Assembly: GCF_000238295.3 (NCBI RefSeq)
Contig: NZ_AHCD03000026.1
Location: forward strand, 310,001 to 374,000
DNA length: 64,000 nucleotides
Source: Pseudoalteromonas rubra
GTDB taxonomy: Bacteria > Pseudomonadota > Gammaproteobacteria > Enterobacterales > Alteromonadaceae
Direction: 5' to 3'
Positions 1 through 6,701 of the stretch are shown here, in pieces; within the stretch, counting starts at the first letter, position 1; each line of letters begins with the position of its first letter. The notes beneath the pieces are model-generated. The model worked only from the letters and a program-made list of their open reading frames with translations. It made no database searches and was not told the DNA's origin. The translations under genes and the position numbers were made by a program.

Positions 1-515
1 CACTGAATGCTCTGACTGATCAGAAACTGGCACGGACCAGTAAAACGCCGGGCCGTACTCAGCTCATTAATACTTTCTCGCTGGACGAAGACAAGCGCCT
101 GATTGACCTACCCGGTTACGGCTTTGCAAAAGTACCGCTTGAAATGAAAAAGAAATGGCAAAAATCACTGGGCGAATACCTGCAAAAACGACAGAGTTTG
201 AAAGGTATCGTGGTGTTGATGGATATCCGTCACCCACTGAAAGACCTGGATATGGACTTGATCAACTGGGCCGCTGGTAGCGACATTCCGGTGCTGGCGC
301 TGTTAACTAAAGCCGATAAACTCAAGCAAGGTAAGCGTAAAGCAGAGGTACTACAGGTACGCAAAGCACTGGCAGAGCTCAATGCCGATATCACCGTTCA
401 TGCGTTTTCGTCGCTCAAAGGTCTGGGGCTCAAAGAACTAGCCTGGCAGCTGGACGACTGGTTCCTGGGGCCATACGTCAAAGAAGAAGCAGAGCAGGAT
501 ACCCCATCGGCTTAA
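1..515 (+). CDS. engB: Ribosome biogenesis GTPase EngB (YsxC/YihA), 5' end outside window
   Basis: TRAFAC-class GTPase needed for assembly of the large ribosomal subunit in the cytoplasm. The reading frame is open from base 3, so the start codon and the G1 P-loop lie upstream. Still visible are the switch I region (KTPGRTQLINTF), the G3 motif DLPGYG, the G4 motif TKADK and a G5-like SSLKG near the C-terminus. The order and spacing match EngB. An internal ATG at 144 is not the start, because the coding similarity continues upstream of it. The gene faces the leftward DUF1285 gene, with a hairpin between them. The polA-to-engB neighbourhood is conserved in enterics and vibrios, which supports the call. 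Very sure of identity; only the end is present. Confidence 0.95.
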   Translation, partial: LNALTDQKLARTSKTPGRTQLINTFSLDEDKRLIDLPGYGFAKVPLEMKKKWQKSLGEYLQKRQSLKGIVVLMDIRHPLKDLDMDLINWAAGSDIPVLALLTKADKLKQGKRKAEVLQVRKALAELNADITVHAFSSLKGLGLKELAWQLDDWFLGPYVKEEAEQDTPSA

Positions 516-524
516 TAGACTCAC

Positions 525-547
525 AGGCTACGTCCCTGACGTAGCCT
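525..547. terminator. Hairpin between convergent engB and DUF1285 gene
   Basis: A perfect 9-bp stem (AGGCTACGT / ACGTAGCCT) with a 5-base loop lies right after the engB stop and overlaps the stop codon of the opposing gene. There is no clear T-run on either strand, so it may act as a weak or shared terminator, or as an RNA 3'-end stabiliser. Confidence 0.5.
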
Positions 548-1076
548 AGCCAATCACAAATGACGTATTTGCCGACGTCAACACAAACTCGTCACCGCGA
601 GACTGAGCCAACTCAGCCCATTGATAATAGACCGAACGACTAATGCGTGCAGACAAACCATAGTTGAGCATCAAATACGGGACTGGCTGACCCTGATAGG
701 GTTTAAGCACCAAGGGAAACTCGCTGCAAACAGGCCATAACCGGCCCAGATTATCCTGTGCGATTAAAGTCGTCGACAAGCCCAAGGTTGGCGCCAGGTC
801 GCAATACTGCCAGCTCACAATCACAAAGGGGCTATCAGCGACTTTTACCGGGCACGTTTCAGCGGGTGATTTGAGCAGGTACTGGCCCTTCTCATAACAC
901 AACACACTGGCGAACAGCCTGACCAACCCTGCTCGGCTGATCGGCGCGCCGTCGTGAAACCAGCGACCTTGTGCATCAATTTCAAACGCGCCGACGCCAC
1001 ATTCATCCGCATGCCAGCGCCCGGTTGGGGCATGCTGCGTAACATAATGCTCGATCAGCGCCTCAGTCTTACTCAC
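546..1076 (-). CDS. DUF1285 family protein
   Basis: Small cytoplasmic protein of about 176 residues resembling the DUF1285 family, whose function is unknown. There is no signal peptide or membrane segment. The chosen start is a GTG at 1076 (protein begins VSKTEALIEHY). It overlaps the stop of the upstream yceI-like gene by 8 bp, the usual arrangement for translational coupling. An in-frame ATG further upstream (1115) would run the protein deep into yceI and is unlikely. Aromatic and glycine residues around GAFEIDAQGRWFHDGAPI fit the family's N-terminal beta-rich part. Probably cotranscribed with the YceI gene. The family call is moderately sure; no role can be assigned. Confidence 0.75.
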   Translation of the reverse strand: MSKTEALIEHYVTQHAPTGRWHADECGVGAFEIDAQGRWFHDGAPISRAGLVRLFASVLCYEKGQYLLKSPAETCPVKVADSPFVIVSWQYCDLAPTLGLSTTLIAQDNLGRLWPVCSEFPLVLKPYQGQPVPYLMLNYGLSARISRSVYYQWAELAQSRGDEFVLTSANTSFVIG

Positions 1077-1632
1077 TGAACACCAGGTTAAACGTGACAG
1101 GTACCGCAGTAGCAATGGTATTCAGGCCGGCAACCTTGCGCAGCGCTTCGATACCTACATCCAGACCAAAATCGCGGCTGTTGATCAGTACGGCACGCAA
1201 TGGGGTCACCTGAAGTTGCTGAGCACCTTTGTTGACCACCAAATCAACATTCAATGTCGCAACCTGGCCATGCAAAGCAAGCGTAACGGGCACTTTACGA
1301 AGGATCTGCACACCCGGCTTTAACGCTTTTAAATGCTGACTGACATTCGCCGTGATCTGCGCTTCAGGAAATTTAGCCACGTTAAACAACATTTTTTGCA
1401 TGCGCTCATTGCGAATTGGGATAAGGCTTTCAATGCTGCTCAGATCTAATCGCAGATCCAGCTCGCCAGCTTTATTAATAGAGCCTGTCAGTTGTTTAAA
1501 ATGGTGGTTTTCGGCAACACTACCCGCCTTAATTGAGGTAAAACTCACATCGCTGTGTGTTGCATCCAGTTGCCATGCCTGGGCAAACTGAGCGGACAAG
1601 CCAAGAACAGAGAAAAGAAAAGGTTTAAGCAT
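1069..1632 (-). CDS. YceI family periplasmic lipid-binding-like protein
   Basis: Secreted protein of about 187 residues. It starts with a Sec signal peptide (MLKPFLFSVLGLSAQFAQA) and then the YceI beginning WQLDATHSDVSF; YceI proteins form lipocalin-like barrels that in some cases bind polyprenoids. The ATG at 1632 is chosen because AAGGA precedes it at good spacing and the signal peptide starts there; a further in-frame ATG at 1662 only adds residues before the signal. The C-terminal part (NSRDFGLDVGIEALRKVAG) fits the family. The gene is followed with an 8-bp overlap by the DUF1285 gene. The ligand is unknown. Confidence 0.9.
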   Translation of the reverse strand: MLKPFLFSVLGLSAQFAQAWQLDATHSDVSFTSIKAGSVAENHHFKQLTGSINKAGELDLRLDLSSIESLIPIRNERMQKMLFNVAKFPEAQITANVSQHLKALKPGVQILRKVPVTLALHGQVATLNVDLVVNKGAQQLQVTPLRAVLINSRDFGLDVGIEALRKVAGLNTIATAVPVTFNLVFSE

Positions 1633-1761
1633 GACGTATTCCTTGAGAATGAAAACGCTCATATTAACTGTATATCTTGAACAGATGCAATGGCGGTGTC
1701 CCTAATAATGGCCTGACTTCTGGCGAGGTTATTTGCAAATTCCGGGATGAAATAAAGAAAG

Positions 1762-1883
1762 AAAAATCGGCTCGCACCATTCACATTGCGAGCCGTTATA
1801 GCAATCTGGGGAGAAGCTATCAATACACTGTATCTTCACTAGGAGAGATACATCATCAACAGGATGTCCTACAGGAAGAGGAC
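1762..1883 (-). ncRNA. Candidate small RNA downstream of polA (Spot 42 position)
   Basis: Seen on the minus strand: an extended -10 (TGCTACAGT, plus positions 1890-1898). Seven bases on, the predicted RNA begins at 1883 with a hairpin (GTCCT..AGGAC). A second hairpin (TGTATC..GATACA), a third (ATAGC..GCTAT) and a terminator stem of 8 bp (GGCTCGCA..TGCGAGCC, 1769-1794) with a T-rich tail at 1755-1768 follow. The predicted transcript is about 120 nt. Spot 42 (spf) is about 109 nt and sits in the same place and direction after polA in enterics and vibrios, but its conserved 5' sequence is not recognisable here. This is therefore a positional counterpart at best. The 93-codon frame on the opposite strand has no ribosome site. 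Confidence 0.5.
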
Positions 1884-2036
1884 GCGCGCACTGTAGCAAA
1901 TCACTTGGGGGAAATAAACCATCAAAAGCAAGTTATGCGCCAATTTGATATTTTTTAAACATCAGGCTGCGCATTTTTACCTCTGAGTTACACCAGATAC
2001 ATTTGCAAGGCCCGCCATTACTGGGATCTGAGCAAT

Positions 2037-2065
2037 AAAAAACACGGCCGGGGCCGTGTTTTTTT
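2037..2065 (-). terminator. Rho-independent terminator of polA
   Basis: A stem CACGGCC / GGCCGTG is flanked by A6 on the left and T7 on the right, so it is a U-tailed terminator on both strands. It begins 15 bases after the polA stop and separates polA from the candidate small RNA. Confidence 0.9.
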
Positions 2066-2079
2066 ACCAAAGAGGGAGG

Positions 2080-4833
2080 TTAGTGGGCTTGTTCCCAGTT
2101 GTCGCCATGGTCAGCTTCTACCAGTAACGGAACATCCAGCTCGGCAGCTTCACTCATCAGCTGACACACATGTTCACTAAACTGCGCCACTTTGTCGGCT
2201 TTAACTTCAAAGACCAATTCATCGTGTACCTGCATCAGCAGTTTAATGTCACAGTCCTGTTGTGTTGCCAGCCACTGAGCCACTTTGATCATGGCCTTTT
2301 TAATGATGTCTGCCGCGGTGCCCTGCATCGGGGCATTAATTGCAGCGCGTTCAGCCGCTTTACGACGCGCACCATTGCGAGCTTTAATATCAGGCAGATA
2401 CAAGCGTCGGCCAAAGAGGGTTTCAACATAGCCCTGATCGGCTGCCTTCTCGCGTGTTGATTCCATGTACTCCAATACACCCGGGAAGCGCTCAAAGTAC
2501 TTATCCATATAATGCTGTGCTTCGTGACGCGGAATATCCAGCTGTCTGGCCAGGCCAAATGCGCTCATGCCGTAGATCAGTCCGAAGTTCACCGCCTTGG
2601 CTTTGCGACGCATGTCTGACGTCACGTCTTCGAGCGGCACAGAGAAAACCTCTGAAGCGGTTGCACTGTGAACATCTTTGCCCTCAGCAAACGCTTTCAG
2701 CAGGCCTGCATCCTGAGACAGATGTGCCATGATCCGCAGTTCAATCTGACTGTAGTCCGCCGCCATGATCACATGGTCCTGATCTGCCACAAAGGCCTGA
2801 CGAATGCGACGTCCGGCTTCGTTGCGGATTGGAATGTTCTGCAAATTTGGATCCGTCGAGCTAAGTCGGCCTGTTGCCGTCACGGCCTGATGATACGAAG
2901 TGTGCACACGCTGTGTCTGTGCATTAACCATCTTAGGTAGCTTGTCGGTATAGGTCGATTTCAGTTTGGCCAGACCACGGTGCTCGATGATCAGTTTCGG
3001 CAGCGGGTAATCATGGGCCAGCTCCTGCAAGACTTCTTCCGCTGTCGACGGGGCACCTTTGGGTGTTTTCTTCAATACGGGCAGTTCAAGTTTATCGAAC
3101 AAAATTGCCTGCAGCTGCTTGGTAGAACTGAGGTTAAACTCTTCCCCGGCGAGTTCGAAAGCTTCCTGTTCCAGCTCTTTAAGTCGCGTTTCAATGGTGT
3201 GACTTTGCTGCGCCAGCATATTGCTGTCGATTTTAACACCGGTGCGTTCAATCTCAGACAATACACCGACCAAGGGCAACTCGATCTCTTCAAAGACACT
3301 AACCAGCGTCGGATGTTGCTGTAATTGCGGCCATAAGTGCTGGTGCAGTCGCAAGGTAATGTCGGCATCTTCAGCGGCATAAGGCGCCGCTTTATCAAGC
3401 TCAATCTGGTTAAAGGTCAGCTGGTTTTTACCTTTACCGGCAATCTCTTCAAAACTGATATTTTTATGACCCAGATACTTCAGTGCCAGCGAGTCCATAT
3501 CATGGCGCGTGCCCACACTATTGAAGACGTAAGACTCCAGCATAGTGTCAAAGGCAATACCATTGAGCTCCAGTCCAGCACGTGCCAATACGCTTTTGTC
3601 GTATTTGAGGTTTTGCCCGACCTTTTTACAGTTAGGATCCGCCAGGATCGGACCAATCAGCTCAAACACCAACGCCTTATCCAGCTGTTCAGGTGCGCCC
3701 ATATAGTCGTGACCCAGCGGCAGATACGCAGCTTCACCTGCGGCAACAGCAAAGCTCATGCCGACCAGCTCAGCCTGCATATAGTCCAGGCTGGTGGTTT
3801 CAGTATCAAAGGCAAACAGTTCAGCGTCACGTAACTTGTCCAGCCAGCGATCCAGTTGTGCTCGCTCCAGGATAGTCTCATACGCAACCTCAACCGGTGG
3901 CGTCACCAATGACGCTTGTTCAGTATCAGCGGCCGTTTCTGGTGCACTTTGACCATCCAGCAACTCTGCAAGCCAGCGTTTGAACTCACACTGTCCATAC
4001 AGCGCGATCAACTGATCTTTATCCATCTCCTGGATCTTGAACTGTTCCAGGTCCTGCTCAACTTCACAGTCCAGCTTGATGGTCGCCAATTCGTAGGATA
4101 ATTTAAGCTGTGCTTCATTTTCGGTCAGCTTTTTCGACATGGTCTTAGAGCCACGGAAACCCAGATCCGCAATTTTATCCAGGTTAGCGTAAAGCTCGTC
4201 AATCGACCCCAGCCCCTGAAGCATCGCCAGCGCCGTTTTTTCACCCACGCCAGGTACGCCCGGGATGTTATCTACTTTGTCGCCCATCAGCGCCAGATAG
4301 TCGATGATCAATTCCGGTCCAATGCCAAATTTATCCACCACCCCTTGTGGGTCCAAAATGGTGTTAGTCATGGTATTGATCAGAGTCACATGCTCATTGA
4401 CCAGCTGAGCCATGTCTTTATCACCAGTGCTGATCAGCACATGTCTTTGTTGCTCAGACGCCAAACGGGAAAAGGTGCCAATGACATCATCCGCCTCTAC
4501 CCCTTCAATACTGACCAGGGGCAGGCCCATGGCACGAATAATATCGTGGATCGGCGCGATCTGGGTGCGCAGATCATCCGGCATGGGTGGACGATGTGCT
4601 TTATATTCACTGTACATCTCATTTCTGAAAGTCGGCCCTTTGGCATCAAACACCACCACCATATGGCTGGGCTGATATTGCTTGAGCAAGCTTTTCAGCA
4701 TGTTGATGACACCATAGATGGCGCCTGTGGCTTCTCCTTTTGAGTTAGTCAGGTGCGGTGGCGCATGATACGCGCGAAATAAGTACGACGAACCATCGAC
4801 CAGGATCAGCGGGTTTTCAGGGATCTGAGACAT
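2080..4833 (-). CDS. polA: DNA polymerase I
   Basis: Full-length 917-residue DNA polymerase I, which removes primers, fills gaps and takes part in repair. Three domains are visible. Residues 1 to about 290 form the 5'-3' flap exonuclease (LVDGSSYLFRAYHA, STGDKD, DNIPGVPGVGEKTA). About 320 to 510 form the 3'-5' proofreading domain, with an intact DTETTSLD motif at residue 343. The rest is the polymerase, with motif A (DYSQIELRI), motif B (RRKAKAVNFGLIYG) and motif C (HDELVFEV). Length and order match the E. coli enzyme (928 residues). It is transcribed alone and ends at the strong terminator at 2037-2065. No anomalies seen. Confidence 0.99.
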   Translation of the reverse strand: MSQIPENPLILVDGSSYLFRAYHAPPHLTNSKGEATGAIYGVINMLKSLLKQYQPSHMVVVFDAKGPTFRNEMYSEYKAHRPPMPDDLRTQIAPIHDIIRAMGLPLVSIEGVEADDVIGTFSRLASEQQRHVLISTGDKDMAQLVNEHVTLINTMTNTILDPQGVVDKFGIGPELIIDYLALMGDKVDNIPGVPGVGEKTALAMLQGLGSIDELYANLDKIADLGFRGSKTMSKKLTENEAQLKLSYELATIKLDCEVEQDLEQFKIQEMDKDQLIALYGQCEFKRWLAELLDGQSAPETAADTEQASLVTPPVEVAYETILERAQLDRWLDKLRDAELFAFDTETTSLDYMQAELVGMSFAVAAGEAAYLPLGHDYMGAPEQLDKALVFELIGPILADPNCKKVGQNLKYDKSVLARAGLELNGIAFDTMLESYVFNSVGTRHDMDSLALKYLGHKNISFEEIAGKGKNQLTFNQIELDKAAPYAAEDADITLRLHQHLWPQLQQHPTLVSVFEEIELPLVGVLSEIERTGVKIDSNMLAQQSHTIETRLKELEQEAFELAGEEFNLSSTKQLQAILFDKLELPVLKKTPKGAPSTAEEVLQELAHDYPLPKLIIEHRGLAKLKSTYTDKLPKMVNAQTQRVHTSYHQAVTATGRLSSTDPNLQNIPIRNEAGRRIRQAFVADQDHVIMAADYSQIELRIMAHLSQDAGLLKAFAEGKDVHSATASEVFSVPLEDVTSDMRRKAKAVNFGLIYGMSAFGLARQLDIPRHEAQHYMDKYFERFPGVLEYMESTREKAADQGYVETLFGRRLYLPDIKARNGARRKAAERAAINAPMQGTAADIIKKAMIKVAQWLATQQDCDIKLLMQVHDELVFEVKADKVAQFSEHVCQLMSEAAELDVPLLVEADHGDNWEQAH

Positions 4834-5267
4834 AGTTATTGGGATCCTAAAATTGGAAGTTTTAAATCTGGGTTAGCATGCCATAAGGGCGAGCATAAAA
4901 CGAGTCTGATACAATCCAAAACGGCTCATGAAAAATGGGGATGGCCTGTGGATAACTTTGTAGATAAACAGGGGCTATCGGCCCAAATCTCAAAAAAAGA
5001 TTTAGGATAGGTATGTAAAACAATGAATATAAAAGGAAATTTCTTTTTACTCTTTTATATGCTTTAAGCTAAGATTGTGGACAGTGACTTTGGAGTCAGT
5101 TTACAGCCAGTGATTGAGTGGCTATAAATTCACCGCTTTTCCTCAGGCGGAGGCGTATACTAACACAAACGATCAAAGATCAAAGCAGATCCTTTATATT
5201 TTTTTCTTACTAGCGTAATGACAAAATTGCATATATTGAAATTTAAAGACCTTAAAAGGAGATCCCG
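4834..5267. other. 434-bp intergenic region between divergent polA and elbB
   Basis: No coding frame is supported here. The first 100 bases presumably hold the polA promoter. At 5033-5052 lies an A/T palindrome (AAAAGGAAATTTCTTTT). From 5085 to 5150 there are three short stems in a row: TGACT/AGTCA at 5085-5098, AGCCA/TGGCT at 5105-5123 and CCGC/GCGG at 5133-5150. A T-run follows at about 5199-5206. This may be the structured 5' leader of elbB or a small RNA; a TAAGAT -10-like element at 5070 would place a start near 5082. The elbB ribosome site is AAAGGAGA just before 5268. Confidence 0.35.
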
Positions 5268-5918
5268 ATGAAACAAGTAGCGATCATTTTAAGCGGTTGT
5301 GGCGTCTTTGACGGTGCTGAGATCCATGAATCCGTACTCACTATGCTGCACCTAGAACGCCAGGGCGCCCGTTATCAGTGCTTTGCACCGGACATTGAGC
5401 AGCATCATGTGATCAACCACCTCACCGGCGAAGAGCAGGATGAGCAACGCAATGTTCGGGTAGAAGCAGCACGCATTGCCCGTGGCGACGTGGCATCACT
5501 GGATACACTCGATGCCAGTGCCTTTGACGCACTGATCTTACCCGGCGGCTTTGGTGTAGCCAAAAACCTCTCTGATTTTGCTTTTAAAGGTGCGCAATCC
5601 AGCGTTCTGGCTGCAGTCAAAGAAAGTTGTCAGGCTTTTAACCAACTCGGAAAACCCATTGCTTATTTATGTATTGCACCTGCGCTGATTGGTCATATCC
5701 ATCCTGCAGGCACGCTGGCTACCATAGGCAATGATGAGGCCACTGCTCAGGCAGTTGAAGCCTTGGGGGCCAGCCACGTGAATTGTGGTGTCGCTGATAT
5801 CGTGGTCGATGATACACACAAAGTGATCAGTACACCGGCCTATATGCTGGCAGGCTCTATCAGTGAAGCATCCACAGGCATTGAAAAGGCTGTGCAAAAG
5901 CTACTTGAGTTCGCGTAA
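5268..5918 (+). CDS. elbB: Glyoxalase / isoprenoid biosynthesis protein ElbB
   Basis: A 216-residue member of the DJ-1/PfpI superfamily, matching E. coli ElbB (217 residues), which has glyoxalase activity in vitro and was once linked to early isoprenoid synthesis. The start has a strong ribosome site (AAAGGAGA). Family marks are the N-terminal VAIILSGCGVFDGAEIHE, the LPGGFGVAKNLSDFA segment and the nucleophile-elbow cysteine in AYLCIAPAL, followed by ATIGND and ISTPAYM. It is cytoplasmic, with no signal peptide. It is divergent from polA and followed by an unrelated cytochrome gene with its own promoter. Confidence 0.95.
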   Translation: MKQVAIILSGCGVFDGAEIHESVLTMLHLERQGARYQCFAPDIEQHHVINHLTGEEQDEQRNVRVEAARIARGDVASLDTLDASAFDALILPGGFGVAKNLSDFAFKGAQSSVLAAVKESCQAFNQLGKPIAYLCIAPALIGHIHPAGTLATIGNDEATAQAVEALGASHVNCGVADIVVDDTHKVISTPAYMLAGSISEASTGIEKAVQKLLEFA

Positions 5919-6089
5919 GCCGAAGGTAGGCGGTGACATGCCGCCTACTCTGCGCTTCATGCTCAAAAAAGCAGCAGAACAGCTAAACTCCTCCTTACTT
6001 AACCCAGCGATTTTTTGCCCTAACGCAATAAATTTTATTTTTTAGTCGCTTATAATCAAGTTTACGTTTTATAAATTAGTTGGTGACGT

Positions 6090-6130
6090 TATAATCGGCT
6101 TAATTCCGTCATCCATCGTGATAGATCACG
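6090..6130 (+). promoter_or_regulatory. Promoter and palindrome upstream of cytochrome c5
   Basis: A perfect -10 hexamer TATAAT lies at 6090-6095, with only a weak -35. A perfect palindrome CGTGATAGATCACG lies at 6117-6130, about 25 bp before the start codon. It resembles a CRP site, but the spacing between GTGA and TCAC is 4 rather than 6, so CRP is not assigned. Its position just downstream of the likely transcription start suggests repression. Confidence 0.4.
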
Positions 6131-6154
6131 TTCAATTTGAAGTGAGCAAGGTAA

Positions 6155-6544
6155 ATGAAGAAACTTTCAGCAGCACTGTTATTGCTATCTACTGCGGCAA
6201 TCGCACAGCCATTCGACAATTCTTTAACTGAAGAAGCGATCAAAAAGCGTCTTGAGCCTGTCGGCTCGGTCTACTTGGCGGGTGCCGAAGATACTGCTGC
6301 AGCGGCCCCTACAGGCCCACGTACAGGCGAGCAAGTATATCAAGCTTCCTGTTTCGCTTGTCATGGCACGGGCGCACTGGGTGCACCTAAAACAGCTGAT
6401 GACTGGGCACCACGTCTTGCTAAAGGCAACGACGTACTGCTAGACCACGCAATCAATGGCTTTAATGCCATGCCTCCTCGTGGTACGTGTATGGACTGTA
6501 GCGATGACGAGATTGCAGCAGCCATCGATTTTATGATTAAGTAA
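6155..6544 (+). CDS. Cytochrome c5 family protein
   Basis: Periplasmic or membrane-associated mono-haem electron carrier of 129 residues. A short signal peptide (MKKLSAALLLLSTAAIAQ) is followed by a linker, then the haem-binding CFACH motif at residues 66-70 and the axial methionine in NAMPPRG at about residue 106. The pair of cysteines in GTCMDC (112 and 115) forms the disulfide typical of cytochrome c5. Cytochromes of this family pass electrons to terminal oxidases or other respiratory enzymes. It is monocistronic, with its own -10 element and a weak terminator hairpin after it. Confidence 0.95.
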   Translation: MKKLSAALLLLSTAAIAQPFDNSLTEEAIKKRLEPVGSVYLAGAEDTAAAAPTGPRTGEQVYQASCFACHGTGALGAPKTADDWAPRLAKGNDVLLDHAINGFNAMPPRGTCMDCSDDEIAAAIDFMIK

Positions 6545-6557
6545 ATAATCATCGCTT

Positions 6558-6580
6558 GGGGATGGTAATACATCCCCTTC
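6558..6580 (+). terminator. Weak terminator after cytochrome c5
   Basis: A 7-bp stem GGGGATG / CATCCCC with a 6-base loop is followed only by TTCAAT. It is the first structure after the stop codon. Confidence 0.5.
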
Positions 6581-6701
6581 AATAGGCGCCTCTTGTCGCA
6601 AAGTTCACGACAAATATCACCATATTGTTATTAAAATTTTGCACTTGACCCCTCATTGTAAAAATGAAAATATAAGAACAATAAATAGACAATAACAACT
6701 C

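Noticed and set aside
1677..1958. 93-codon frame on the plus strand between yceI-like gene and polA
   Set aside because: No ribosome site, no family signal, unlike-protein composition; it lies over the minus-strand small RNA and its terminator, which explain the region better.
1950..2010. Spot 42-like 12-mer CAGAGGTAAAAATG on the minus strand
   Set aside because: Resembles the 5' part of spf (CAGAGGTAAGATG) but has no promoter in front and would need a transcript of about 240 nt; treated as chance.
6117..6130. CRP site upstream of cytochrome c5
   Set aside because: Spacing between GTGA and TCAC is 4 instead of 6 bases, so it does not fit CRP.
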